64,000 nucleotides of DNA from an uncultured Muribaculaceae bacterium (GCA_947629175.1 CANRCT010000012.1:1-64000), one strand, 5' to 3'; shown: positions 15,648 to 24,859, counted from the stretch's first letter. Translations and numbers: made by a program. The notes: generated by a model from the letters alone, not told the origin.

Positions 15648-17225
15648 TCATTTCCCGATACAAAACCTGGAGAAGATGGTGGAGAGGATTTCGGGGGTGG
15701 TGATCTGGCCGGTGATTTCGCCGAGGTGGTGGAGGGTCTGGCGGAGATCTTCGGCGACGAGTACGCCGGGGAGGTCGGCGGTCAGTCCGGCGATCATGCG
15801 GTCAATTGATGCTGAGGCCTGCACGAGGGCTTCGTAGTGGCGTGCGTTGCTGACCACTATGTCGTTGGCGGCGGGGATGTCGGTCAGCTCCAGCAGACAC
15901 TGGCGCAGAAGGTCAATACCAGTCCCGGTCAGAGCGCTGATCTCCACTACGGATGCCTCGGGGGTAATCTCGGCTACGGCTTTGCGGTGGGCTTCGATTG
16001 CACTGAATCCATTTCCGGCGTCCGCGGATGCAAATGTATGGCGCATGGTCTTGCCGTCGGCAATTACGTCGGAAGTTTCGGGCAAAGGTTGCATTCCGCC
16101 CGCGTCATCCGTGTATGCTAACGACCGGAAATCATTATATCCGGCCCTACAATGGCCCCCCCCCGCGTCAGCCGCAATTCCGCCCTCTCCCAGGGCGCTG
16201 GCGTCGCTCTTGTTGAGGGCGGCAATCACCGCGGTGTCAGCCTCTCGTTCATGCTCTATGCGGCGCATGATCGCGATCGTCTGGTCGAGCGGGGCAGTAG
16301 TGTCGACTACGGCTATCGCTATCCGGGCGCGTCGCAGCGCCTTGACCGATCGCTCTATGCCGAGCGCCTCTATGGCGTCGTCGGTGGCGCGTATGCCGGC
16401 CGTGTCTACGAGCCGGAACTCTATGCCGCCGATCTGCATGGTGTCTTCAATCGTATCGCGGGTGGTGCCGGGGATGTCGCTGACTATCGCGCGGTCCTCT
16501 TCGAGGAGCGCATTGATGAGTGTCGACTTTCCGGCGTTGGGATTGCCTACTATGGCTACCGGAACGCCCTCCTTGATGGCTTTGCCGGTGGTAAACGACG
16601 CCGCGAGCCGGTCGACTTCGCTTTTTACGTTGCCGGCGATCTCAAGCAGGCGCGCCCGCGATGCGAACTCCACGTCCTCTTCCGAGAAATCGAGCTCCAG
16701 CTCGAGAAGCGCCGATAGATCCACGAGCTGAGCCCGCAGTTCGCCCAGTCGCCGCGAAATGTCGCCACGCATCTGCTGTGCGGCTATCCGGTGGCTCTCG
16801 CGCGTGGTCGAGGCTATGACGTCGGCCACGGCTTCGGCCTCGGCCAGATCCATTTTGCCGTTGGCGAATGCCCGGCGAGTGAATTCGCCCGGTTGCGCCA
16901 GACGGCAGCCGGCGTCGATCAGCAGCCGCAGCGTCTCGCGCTGTATCCATGTGGAGCCGTGCACCGACAGCTCCACCGTGTCTTCTCCGGTGAAAGAGTG
17001 CGGGCCGCGCATCACCATGGCCAGGGCCGTGTCGACCGTCTCGCCGCTCTGCCGGTCGACGATGTCGCCGAGCGTGGCTTGTCGCGCGGCCGTTTTAGCG
17101 AGATCCTTGCCGTTCCATATCTGCCCGACGGCCTCCACGGCCTGCGGACCACTCACTCTCACCACCGCGATGCCTCCGCATCCTGCCGGAGTGGAGATGG
17201 CGCAGATTGTATCGTTTTCAGTCAT
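15648..17225 (-). CDS. mnmE: tRNA-modification GTPase MnmE, with an insertion in the G domain
   Basis: MnmE works with MnmG to modify the wobble uridine of tRNAs. Visible are the N-terminal formyl-THF-binding domain (DTICAISTPAGCGGIAVVRVSG), the G domain with G1 GNPNAGKST, G2 PGTTRD, G3 DTAG and G4 NKSD (338-341), and the C-terminal CIGK motif with its catalytic cysteine. At 525 aa it is longer than the usual 450-470. The excess sits between NKSD and the G5 SAL motif (430-432), which are about 90 residues apart instead of roughly 30-40. The inserted stretch contains a run of nine C on the plus strand (16156-16164), read as GGG. The frame stays open, so the protein may still work. The start overlaps the nuclease stop (ATGA). 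Confidence 0.93.
   Translation of the reverse strand: MTENDTICAISTPAGCGGIAVVRVSGPQAVEAVGQIWNGKDLAKTAARQATLGDIVDRQSGETVDTALAMVMRGPHSFTGEDTVELSVHGSTWIQRETLRLLIDAGCRLAQPGEFTRRAFANGKMDLAEAEAVADVIASTTRESHRIAAQQMRGDISRRLGELRAQLVDLSALLELELDFSEEDVEFASRARLLEIAGNVKSEVDRLAASFTTGKAIKEGVPVAIVGNPNAGKSTLINALLEEDRAIVSDIPGTTRDTIEDTMQIGGIEFRLVDTAGIRATDDAIEALGIERSVKALRRARIAIAVVDTTAPLDQTIAIMRRIEHEREADTAVIAALNKSDASALGEGGIAADAGGGHCRAGYNDFRSLAYTDDAGGMQPLPETSDVIADGKTMRHTFASADAGNGFSAIEAHRKAVAEITPEASVVEISALTGTGIDLLRQCLLELTDIPAANDIVVSNARHYEALVQASASIDRMIAGLTADLPGVLVAEDLRQTLHHLGEITGQITTPEILSTIFSRFCIGK
16156..16164. repeat. C9 homopolymer inside mnmE
   Basis: Nine consecutive C on the plus strand lie within the extra segment of the mnmE G domain. 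Slippage by one base would truncate MnmE. Confidence 0.9.
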
Positions 17226-18097
17226 TTTTTAGGTCTGATATTGCTCCAGTAGGGGAAGTCGCATTCCGCTTCCGCTTTCTCCTCGATCTCGTCGGGAAGC
17301 CATGCGAAAAAGTCGTGTCCGGTCAATCGCTCCACCTCGTCGATGCTGACTGCCGCACGCTGCATGCCCCCTTCGACGCGTCCGTTTTCCATAATGAAGC
17401 CGATGCCTCTCACCGGGTCGGTGTAGGGCGATAGCACTACTTTGAAGAAGCGCTCCGGCACGGCCACACGGCTGTCGCCTATGTATTCCCTGATCGAGTC
17501 GGTCAGCACCGGTCCGCACACTATCAGTATCGCGCTGTCGGCCCTGGCCCACTGTCGGCACTTCTCTTCGAGGCGTTTCCAGGCGCCGGTGTTGAGGCTC
17601 TTCATCTGCGGGCATATGTTGGTGAGATAGAACGTGTGGCGCATCGCCTCCTCGCTCCATTTCATGTCGCCGGCCGGGGCCATGTGCCCGCGGTCGTAGC
17701 CCGAATAGCTGTAGTCCCACGGCTCGGCGCACCCTTCCACGCTCTCGTCGGCCATGAATTTGTCATAACGTCCGGCGTGGCCCGATGTCTCGTCGGCGGT
17801 CAGCTCCCAGCTGACCCAGTTGGGCACATGCATCCGCGGGTTGAACGACAGGATCATACCTTCATAGGCCACATCGACGCCAGGCAGCTGCGGATTGGTC
17901 ACCACAGCGAGCATCTCCTCGGCGCTCGCAGTTGCGATCGGTCGGTCGGAGCGCTCGGCGCCGATCTCCTCGCGGGTGGCGTTGGCCTCGTCGCGGGCTC
18001 TGATTGCCGAGGCGAACCATATTGCGCCTATCGCCACTATCATCACAGTGAGCCACTGCGCGCTGCGGCGGCTGGTCTTCTTTTTGCGTCTTGTCAT
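17222..18097 (-). CDS. Membrane-anchored DNA/RNA non-specific endonuclease (NucA type)
   Basis: A 291-residue protein. The start at 18097 (MTRRKKK) was chosen because a -7 box lies just upstream at 18118-18125, excluding the longer frame. A positively charged start and one hydrophobic helix (residues about 15-32) indicate a membrane anchor or uncleaved signal. The catalytic motif of beta-beta-alpha-metal nucleases is present as YDRGHMAPAGDM (the DRGH box), followed by a conserved LTNICPQ with the metal-binding asparagine. It would degrade nucleic acids in the periplasm or at the surface. It overlaps mnmE by 4 bp, so the two are co-transcribed; this neighbour relation may be incidental. Confidence 0.88.
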   Translation of the reverse strand: MTRRKKKTSRRSAQWLTVMIVAIGAIWFASAIRARDEANATREEIGAERSDRPIATASAEEMLAVVTNPQLPGVDVAYEGMILSFNPRMHVPNWVSWELTADETSGHAGRYDKFMADESVEGCAEPWDYSYSGYDRGHMAPAGDMKWSEEAMRHTFYLTNICPQMKSLNTGAWKRLEEKCRQWARADSAILIVCGPVLTDSIREYIGDSRVAVPERFFKVVLSPYTDPVRGIGFIMENGRVEGGMQRAAVSIDEVERLTGHDFFAWLPDEIEEKAEAECDFPYWSNIRPKK

Positions 18098-18117
18098 AGT
18101 CGGATATATAGTGGCGG

Positions 18118-18125
18118 CAAAGTTA
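18118..18125 (-). promoter_or_regulatory. -7 box of the nuclease-mnmE operon
   Basis: TAACTTTG on the minus strand, about 20 bp before the chosen nuclease start; matches TAnnTTTG. No clear -33 element at the usual distance. Confidence 0.6.
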
Positions 18126-18694
18126 CGCATAAATCGCCGCTTATTTATCATTCGCGGGCATTTTTCCCCTGTAGGATCGTGACAACCGGAAGGCTTATGC
18201 CGGGTAGCATGTGTTGATGCGTGGGTGTAGAACGGCTGGAGACAGATGTGCATGTGCCGGGTGACGAATAGCGATATTTACGTTAAAAAGAATTAAATAT
18301 AGCGATAAATGCTTGCGGAGTAGTGCTCGGTTTCTTAATTTAGCGAAAAAATCTACCTTAAACGCGAACGTATTTATTCATCACTGCGTTTCGCGAAATT
18401 ATTGCTTACCGAATGGATTTCTACAGGGATTATGATGCACAGCGAGCCCAAGACGCAGCTTTTGAGAGGGTAGTTTCTACCCCCCCCCATTCGATAACGC
18501 CCTTATTAACAGATGATTGTGCCCCGGTTGAGGCTCTTTTGCTTTCGGGATCGGAAGCCGGCCGCATGTATAGCGTCCCGGAGCATCCCTTGCCGCGGGG
18601 CATGCCTCCCGCGCGTGCGTCGACGTAAGGCCGACCTCCTCTCTCCGGCAACCGATCATTCCAATCAGTTATTAACAATTATACAGGGATAAAA
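18126..18694. other. Divergent intergenic region with a C9 tract
   Basis: This 569-bp gap separates the nuclease operon from the secreted-protein gene. It is AT-rich at 18270-18400 and holds a run of nine C at 18480-18488, about 210 bp before the next gene. A 71-codon frame at 18413-18628 runs through the C tract but has no family features and ends well before the next start. I see no RNA gene. Confidence 0.6.
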
Positions 18695-21259
18695 GTGAAA
18701 ATATATAAATCGATCATCGCCCTTATCGCGATGACACTCCTCATGTTATGGCCGCCACTCCCCGCCCAGGCGCAAACCCCGAAGACTGCTACTTTTACCT
18801 ACGATGATGCTAGTACAGTAACAAGTCGGGTCCTTACATCTTCGGATGGAGTAAAAATGACAATACAAGCTAAACGAAATAATTCTATTGCTGGTGCTAC
18901 AAAATCGGGTAAGTGCTACTTTAAAATTTCAAGATCTTCCGGCGCAACACCAACATATGCTTATAGTTTCTCATTGGGTGAAGGAAAACGAATAAAATCA
19001 ATTAAGTTTGCTGGTCAACCATTGTATGGTGTGAAAAATTCAAACCCTTTGAGTAATTCATCAACTGGGTTCCGGTTTTGGGAGTCGCTAACATCCACTT
19101 CTAAATCGACTGAATATATATATGATTCCACTTCAGATAAGACGAATTCAGGCTATTTGGAATCATGTGTTATTAATGCGACTCCGACATATGGCAGCAC
19201 AAAACCGCTTGTTCTTGACATCGGTACTGGTGTGACAGAAAGTTCCCTGACATTCTATTCTTTCGAAGTTACTTACTTTGTCGACGACGGGACGCTTCCC
19301 AAAGAAAACGAAGTGACTTACGGTATTGACTATGCCACCCCGATAGAATACACCAAAGTAGAGAACCCGACGGAGGCTGACTGGACTACGGCTAAAGGTT
19401 TTGCGCCAATAGCCATCGACGGCGCCAAAGTGTTGGTGCGCCTCGGCAAGACTGTGACCACTTTCACCGCTCCCACTCCGGCAAAGCCTGCCACCGTGAT
19501 CATCGATCCGGCCAAAGGTCTCATCGGTGCGACTGCCGGAACCTCTTTCTTCACGAAACTGACCACCTCGGATGACGACCAGTTCTATAAGGTCGCATAC
19601 CTCTACAACTATAAGACCCCGACTTTTGCAAACGGGTATCAGACCGTGGCTGCCAATCTCACTCTTCCTGCCGGCGCGGCGACTGCAACCGCGCCTAATA
19701 TAGTCAGCTCCAAACAGGATCGCAATAATTTCATTACGGCGGCCAATGCCACTTACACCGTTAAAACTTCAGGTCTGAAGGATATTTTCACAGGCACAGA
19801 AAACGCTGCATTGGCCGACGGCAACGAAATGTGCGTGGCTTTCGATGGCATTCGCGTAAGCTATGTGTCGAAAGACGCGGCTGAGATACCGCCGTTGGCT
19901 CCGGTCGTAACAATTCCCGGTGACGCCAAACCTGCCGGTGATCACAAGTATAAGACACTCGGCGACTTCGATGTGACTGTGGGCAAAAACACAAAAGAAA
20001 CTTATACCGATATCGCTTTCAAATATCGTTTCGGTGATGGCGAGTTCGAAGATGTTCCTGCCGGAGGGAAGATAGCCATAACCGGGGACTGCGTGCTTGA
20101 TGTCAAGGCCGTGTCGGCCGAGCATGGAGAGTCGGGCGTAGTAAGTTACTCCTTTGACAAACTGGAAAATATAGTCAACGTCGCCAATGCTGACGCGCTC
20201 AAAGGACTTGAAGCCAAGACTCTCGTACGACTCAACTGTCCGCTGCAGATCCTGGCATCGGGTCAGTTCAAGACAAATACCAATGATTTCTATATCCTGA
20301 CCCACGATCCCGAATATAAGTCGGTGCCTCTCGTGGTCCGCGGCTCGACGGTTGTGCCAGGCAATGGCTATCAGCCCGGAACCGATCAAAACATTGCTAA
20401 TCAGAACTTCCTGCCTGCGGGAGGGGTGCTCGGCACGCTGGAGTTTGAAAACGGACGTCCGGTGATCGTGCTGAGAGATGACTCGAAAGGTATCGACAAC
20501 TTCAGCCTTTGCTATGACGGAAATGCTTTGAAATATTCAGACAATTACGATGGTGGCAAAGTGGCACCGGCCGGCAAGAACTATGTACGGTTCACTTATA
20601 TCCACAACCGCCGCAAAGATATCTCCCCTGAGGACTTCGGCAGCGCGATCAATATCGACGTTACGTTTTATGCCTCGACGGGTAAATTTACGGTGACCAA
20701 TACCGGAGCGGACGGACAAGGCGGCGAGCCGAAAGTGCTTGATGTGCGCCAGTTGAGCGATGCAGGCGGATTTACAACGGCTGTAACCAATACGTATTCT
20801 ACGGTTGGCAATCCGACGGCCGACGGCGAATACACCCTTTGTGGACTTGTCGGATATGACTACAATACAAAGTCATATTTCCTGTTGCCCCGCTTTATTG
20901 GCAAAGCGTTGCCGGAACTCACTATTGAGCCGGTGAACGACGATAATGCCAAATATACCAAATATGTCAGACCTAATGGCGATAATGCCGGTGAACTCTA
21001 TCTGGAGATGACGGGCACGCAGTTCGGGTTGAAGCTCGGAGGCAGTAACAGCACCAATCAGTATTATTGTGTGGAGGCTGACATACCGGGCGGTTCTTCC
21101 GTAACTGATAAATACATACTTACTAACAAGGGAGAGCAAACGATGGAAGTGAAGGGCGCGACGATCCCTGCTGATGAGCCTTTCAAACTTTTGGTTTACC
21201 TGAACGGAGAGGGCGCTACATCGGCCATCGATCCGGAAACAAGATGCTTTACTCGGTGA
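18695..21259 (+). CDS. Large secreted protein, N-terminal part of a probably frameshifted gene
   Basis: 854 residues with a clear signal peptide (IIALIAMTLLMLW, predicted cut after AQA near residue 26). Residues about 28-195 form a domain typical of Bacteroidales surface proteins (TATFTYDDAS start, KIKSIKF-like strand); this part is visibly AT-richer than the rest. Later residues look like tandem beta-rich domains (ITIDP/VTIPG linkers, EVTYGIDYATPIEY). The protein ends in an unrelated-looking tail, IDPETRCFTR, with no sorting domain. The next frame starts 16 bp before this stop in a shifted frame and ends in a T9SS-like domain but has no signal peptide. The two are most simply one gene of about 1,890 codons broken near 21,240. 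Function unknown. Confidence 0.75.
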   Translation: MKIYKSIIALIAMTLLMLWPPLPAQAQTPKTATFTYDDASTVTSRVLTSSDGVKMTIQAKRNNSIAGATKSGKCYFKISRSSGATPTYAYSFSLGEGKRIKSIKFAGQPLYGVKNSNPLSNSSTGFRFWESLTSTSKSTEYIYDSTSDKTNSGYLESCVINATPTYGSTKPLVLDIGTGVTESSLTFYSFEVTYFVDDGTLPKENEVTYGIDYATPIEYTKVENPTEADWTTAKGFAPIAIDGAKVLVRLGKTVTTFTAPTPAKPATVIIDPAKGLIGATAGTSFFTKLTTSDDDQFYKVAYLYNYKTPTFANGYQTVAANLTLPAGAATATAPNIVSSKQDRNNFITAANATYTVKTSGLKDIFTGTENAALADGNEMCVAFDGIRVSYVSKDAAEIPPLAPVVTIPGDAKPAGDHKYKTLGDFDVTVGKNTKETYTDIAFKYRFGDGEFEDVPAGGKIAITGDCVLDVKAVSAEHGESGVVSYSFDKLENIVNVANADALKGLEAKTLVRLNCPLQILASGQFKTNTNDFYILTHDPEYKSVPLVVRGSTVVPGNGYQPGTDQNIANQNFLPAGGVLGTLEFENGRPVIVLRDDSKGIDNFSLCYDGNALKYSDNYDGGKVAPAGKNYVRFTYIHNRRKDISPEDFGSAINIDVTFYASTGKFTVTNTGADGQGGEPKVLDVRQLSDAGGFTTAVTNTYSTVGNPTADGEYTLCGLVGYDYNTKSYFLLPRFIGKALPELTIEPVNDDNAKYTKYVRPNGDNAGELYLEMTGTQFGLKLGGSNSTNQYYCVEADIPGGSSVTDKYILTNKGEQTMEVKGATIPADEPFKLLVYLNGEGATSAIDPETRCFTR

Positions 21260-24200
21260 GGATGTATCATCTCCACGTCTACAATGCCGTGGACGGCGCC
21301 GACGTGTACACCTCCATAGCGCAGCTGCTGCAGGACGCCAAGGAGCATCGCGAAACGATGAACCTGTACGTGCGGCTCACTTGCCCGAATATGGCCGTAG
21401 CGGCAGTCAAGGATAACCGTTCGGCGAATGAATCGGACTGGAACTGCTTGATCGTAAAGGATGTTACTCCTTTGGTCAACGGTGAGGAGAATCCAGATAT
21501 CCCCTCGCTCCCGCTGGTGTTCAAGCAGGGCATAGGAAAATTCTCGTCGAGCTTTTTCCAATATTCCAATACGGTCGAGAAATACTATAAATATCCCCGT
21601 CCGGGCGAATATATCCAGGAGATGACCTTCAAGGTAAAGATTGATGCCAACGGCAACCTGACCGGCGACCTGACTAATTTCGACGCGCGTTACAAATCTT
21701 TCGCTGCTTCGGCCGAAACGCATTTCGGTTATAATCCGGAACTTCGCCCCGGCGAGCCTTGGTTCAAGAAGCATGTCGGCAAGATTACTCATATGGAAGA
21801 TCTTCAGAAAGCCGAGGAAGCTGTGCTTTCCGCTGAGCAACTCGACAGGCTTGTGACTGTGGAGGGCGTGAAGATCGCAGCCGTGGAGGACCCTGCCGCG
21901 CAGCCCGAGGCTCAGAGTGACGGCGGCGGCATCGCCGCGCTGGCCGACGAGCCGGCACAGAAGACCTACGTGGCCAAGATGGCCAAGGACGTGCGTCTGG
22001 AGTGGAACATCTTCCCGTCGACCGACGAAAAGACCGTGGACCACACCATCATCGACAATATCGGCGATGACGCCACCTATACCCTCACCGGACTGGTGCG
22101 CGCCGACGCCGACGGCGGCCACTTTATCGAGGTGCTCGACCTCGACCCGGTGTTCGGCAAGAAGCTCGCAGTCTGTGACCATGAGCATCATGCCACCTAT
22201 TATGACCAGGATATCGACGACGTGAAGCTCTCGCCCGAGCAGATAGGCACAGTAGTGGAGCTGACCGGAATGAAGCTTGCCGGCACCGAAGCCGACGGCT
22301 ACACCACGGTGACACGCCAGCCAGTGAAGCTCAATTTCAGCAGTCTCGCCTCGAAGACCGACGGCTGGAACAATCAGGCCAAGGAAGCCGTGGAGGGTAA
22401 TCTGCCCGTCAAACTGATGGGTACGCTGGCCGGCGCCGATGACGGTTCGGCTTACACGCTCAACGTGCTGACCTACGACAATCTCGCTTTCGACAAAGAG
22501 ACCGAGGAGGGTCTGGAACTGACATTCGACGGGGTGACTTTCGACCCGGAGCGCACGGAGTTCTACTCCGTAGGCAAGCTCGGCTACGAGGCTCCGGAAG
22601 GCACGCACGTCTACTACACGATGGTCGACCCCGATGAAGCCACAAAGGATCTTGGCGAGGACGCCACCGACGAGGACAAGGCTGCCGCTATCACGGCGGC
22701 TCTTGAAAGCCGCGCCGAGACGCTGCTCGACAATGCCGAGGGCGTACGGGCCGACCGCACTGTATGGGTGCGCCTGACAGCGTGCACCCCCGGCGAAGCC
22801 CCGATCAAGGCCCGCGTGTTTGAGGTGAAGAAGGGCTCGACCGACGTCAACAAGATCGCCGAAGTGGTAGCCGCGCAGCCCGAGGGAGGCAAGGGCGTAT
22901 ACCACGTGCGTTCGCCCTGGCTCGTGACCGCTAAAGGGGCCGACCGCGTAATCGTGACTGACGGTACGATACATGCCGCTCTGGAGACGAACGCACAGAG
23001 CCCCGCGCTTCCCGCGGCCGGCAGCCATCTGGCCGACTTCGCCGTAGCGAAAGGATCCACGGCGATGCATCCCGACTATACGTATTCGTTCGATCTGGCC
23101 GGCAATGATCTGCAGCGCATAGTGATCGAGACTCCCGCCGAGCCGGTGAAGGCTCCCGCCGTGGAGAATGTGGCTGCTGTAAGCGCCGACGCCCATAAGG
23201 GTCATCTCTTGGGATTTACCGACGTGAAGCTCTCCGGCAATAAGACGGTCGGATTCAGTGTTACAGGCGTCGTGACATCAGGTGACGCCACCGCCGGCCT
23301 GAAGCTGAACAATGTGCTCGGCATATCGCTCGACCAGATGCTCGACGACAACGCCGAGGCAAAGTATCGTCTGACAGGCTACCTGATGCCGGCCGCAGAT
23401 GGAGGTCTGGAGTTCTGGCCCGACGGAGTGATACGCCGCACGAAAATAGCCACAGTGCCGGTCATCACGCTCAGCGCCGATAAGAGCCTCCAGCCCGCTA
23501 AAGCCACCATCAGCTGCGCCGACGAGAGCCTGACGATAGAATACTCCATCGATGGCGGCAAGACCTGGATCCAGTATGCCGGCGAGATATCCCTGACCAA
23601 GAGCACTGAGCTCAAAGCCCGCGCCACGAAGGAGTATCTTGACAACAGCGACGAGGCTACGGCCACGTTCACGCTGCTCTACACCTCGGCCGCTCCCGCC
23701 GCCTCGTTTGAGGAGTCGGACGGCCTGACGAAGGTGACCCTCGGCAGCTCGGCCGAAGGCGCCGCAGCCGGCAGCTACAGGATCTACTATACGACCGACG
23801 GCAGCGAGCCCACCGAGGAGTCGACGCTCTACGCCGGCAAGCCGATCGAAGTGACGGCCCCCGACGTAGTGGTCAAGGCCATACTCATAGAAAACGCCGC
23901 CGAGGCAGTGGCGAGCGCCGTCAAGGAGTGGCCGGTGGCATTCACTCCGGCTCTGAGCGGCGACGTCACCATCACTGTCAGGGAGGAGGCGGGCAAGACC
24001 GTCATCACCATCAGCGGCCCCGGCACGATATCCTATACGCTCGACGGCGGCAAGACCTACGTGGAGTATAAGGATCCGATAGTCATAACCAACGACAGCC
24101 AGACCGAACTCCAGGGCACCATACGTGCTTTCGCCCAGGAGGACGGCAAACGTCCGGGAGCAATCAAGGAGGAATCTTACAAAGTGAGCGGTATCGGCAG

Positions 24201-24375
24201 CCTGTCGGCCGACAGCGCTGCAGGCGTGAGCGTTGAGGGCAATACGATCGTGGCGCCCGAAGGCTCGATGGTATTCGACATCACGGGTCGCCGCGTCGGT
24301 CTGACCGGACTGCGCCGCGGCATCTACATCGTACGCCTTCCCGACGGCAAGGCCGTGAAGGTAAGCGTACGCTGA
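21244..24375 (+). CDS. Large secreted protein, C-terminal part with T9SS-type sorting domain
   Basis: 1,043 residues with no signal peptide, overlapping the end of the previous frame by 16 bp. It has repeated beta-rich modules (TYTLTGLVRADADG; FSVTGVVTSGDA), then chitobiase/hexosaminidase C-terminal-like repeats near residues 745-810 (IEYSIDGGKTW) and 840-890 (IYYTTDGSEPTEEST), and another ISYTLDGGKTY. The last 60 residues (SMVFDITGRRVG, then LRRGIYIVRL and KAVKVSVR) fit the type A sorting signal of the type IX secretion system. If joined to the preceding frame, the product would be a cell-surface or secreted protein of about 1,890 aa. sprA, a T9SS gene, lies further along. A terminator follows. 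Confidence 0.78.
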   Translation: MLYSVRMYHLHVYNAVDGADVYTSIAQLLQDAKEHRETMNLYVRLTCPNMAVAAVKDNRSANESDWNCLIVKDVTPLVNGEENPDIPSLPLVFKQGIGKFSSSFFQYSNTVEKYYKYPRPGEYIQEMTFKVKIDANGNLTGDLTNFDARYKSFAASAETHFGYNPELRPGEPWFKKHVGKITHMEDLQKAEEAVLSAEQLDRLVTVEGVKIAAVEDPAAQPEAQSDGGGIAALADEPAQKTYVAKMAKDVRLEWNIFPSTDEKTVDHTIIDNIGDDATYTLTGLVRADADGGHFIEVLDLDPVFGKKLAVCDHEHHATYYDQDIDDVKLSPEQIGTVVELTGMKLAGTEADGYTTVTRQPVKLNFSSLASKTDGWNNQAKEAVEGNLPVKLMGTLAGADDGSAYTLNVLTYDNLAFDKETEEGLELTFDGVTFDPERTEFYSVGKLGYEAPEGTHVYYTMVDPDEATKDLGEDATDEDKAAAITAALESRAETLLDNAEGVRADRTVWVRLTACTPGEAPIKARVFEVKKGSTDVNKIAEVVAAQPEGGKGVYHVRSPWLVTAKGADRVIVTDGTIHAALETNAQSPALPAAGSHLADFAVAKGSTAMHPDYTYSFDLAGNDLQRIVIETPAEPVKAPAVENVAAVSADAHKGHLLGFTDVKLSGNKTVGFSVTGVVTSGDATAGLKLNNVLGISLDQMLDDNAEAKYRLTGYLMPAADGGLEFWPDGVIRRTKIATVPVITLSADKSLQPAKATISCADESLTIEYSIDGGKTWIQYAGEISLTKSTELKARATKEYLDNSDEATATFTLLYTSAAPAASFEESDGLTKVTLGSSAEGAAAGSYRIYYTTDGSEPTEESTLYAGKPIEVTAPDVVVKAILIENAAEAVASAVKEWPVAFTPALSGDVTITVREEAGKTVITISGPGTISYTLDGGKTYVEYKDPIVITNDSQTELQGTIRAFAQEDGKRPGAIKEESYKVSGIGSLSADSAAGVSVEGNTIVAPEGSMVFDITGRRVGLTGLRRGIYIVRLPDGKAVKVSVR

Positions 24376-24405
24376 TATCGGAAATTAACATTACCTGTTT
24401 TTGTG

Positions 24406-24438
24406 TCGGGGGCCTCGCCGTGGTGGCGGAGCCCCCGA
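24406..24438 (+). terminator. Terminator of the secreted-protein gene
   Basis: A strong GC-rich stem (outer arms TCGGGGGC at 24406-24413 and GCCCCCGA at 24431-24438, with inner pairing) followed by TCTTTTA. Confidence 0.85.
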
Positions 24439-24556
24439 TCTTTTAGTGCGCGCCGGCGCAATGCTATAATACCTAAAATAGCTACCATAGCTATCGCCCC
24501 GTTCAGCCGATCAAATGCATCTCTCAGATAATTAGGCTTATAGGATGAAACAAATA

Positions 24557-24631
24557 CGTTTTCCATAAAATCCGGGGGCTATTTTACTGCGTTTTCCTAT
24601 GAATCTGGTCGTCGAAAAACTGCGTTTTCCT
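24557..24631. repeat. Three CGTTTTCC boxes with a 33-bp period
   Basis: CGTTTTCC starts at 24557, 24590 and 24623, exactly 33 bp apart; the last two share the longer ACTGCGTTTTCCT. The sequence between boxes is not conserved. One minus-strand frame would read GKR every 11 residues, but no real gene is seen here. The rest of 24,439-24,730 holds no gene I can support. Confidence 0.6.
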
Positions 24632-24730
24632 GAAACGGGCGATGTGGGGAGGACCGGAAGGCGGGGACAAGACATAAGCATATAAAGTAAGACAGCGGCC
24701 GATAATCAAGGAGATTACCGGCTGCTGCCC

Positions 24731-24747
24731 GTACCCGGACCCGGGAT
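24731..24747. repeat. attL of IME2 (17-bp direct repeat)
   Basis: GTACCCGGACCCGGGAT, identical to 34559-34575, which is the 3' end of the tRNA-Leu gene. It marks the integrase-proximal end of IME2. Confidence 0.88.
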
Positions 24748-24859
24748 ATTGATATGAAAACGCATGAAAATGAATAGAACCATTCGCAATGGTTATCAGA
24801 TAGTTATATGTGATTGGCCTTCTATTCATTTATAGCCGTTTTCGATATTTTTTGCCAAG

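Larger units (their letters stand above)
1..15650. mobile_element. IME1: mobilizable element beside mnmE (left end outside window)
   Basis: The stretch from the window edge to the 3' end of mnmE has the gene content of a Bacteroidales integrative mobilizable element: tyrosine integrase, excisionase-type HTH proteins, a DUF3987 ATPase, a toprim-like protein, a DUF3408 protein, MobC and a relaxase, all on the minus strand, then restriction-type cargo. No conjugation (tra) genes are seen, so it probably borrows a helper's transfer machinery. The right boundary lies between 15,390 and 15,650: the integrase end faces mnmE, and a set of 10-bp repeats sits there. The left end and its att copy are outside the window, so the attachment core cannot be defined. 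The broken integrase suggests the element may be stuck in place. Confidence 0.75.

Noticed and set aside
18413-18628. 71-codon frame upstream of the giant secreted protein
   Set aside because: It passes through the C9 tract, has no recognisable domain or signal, and ends without linkage to the next gene.
24324-24829. Two minus-strand frames (24324-24566 and 24584-24829) after the secreted-protein gene
   Set aside because: The first overlaps the secreted-protein end and its terminator, the second crosses attL; neither has protein-like features.
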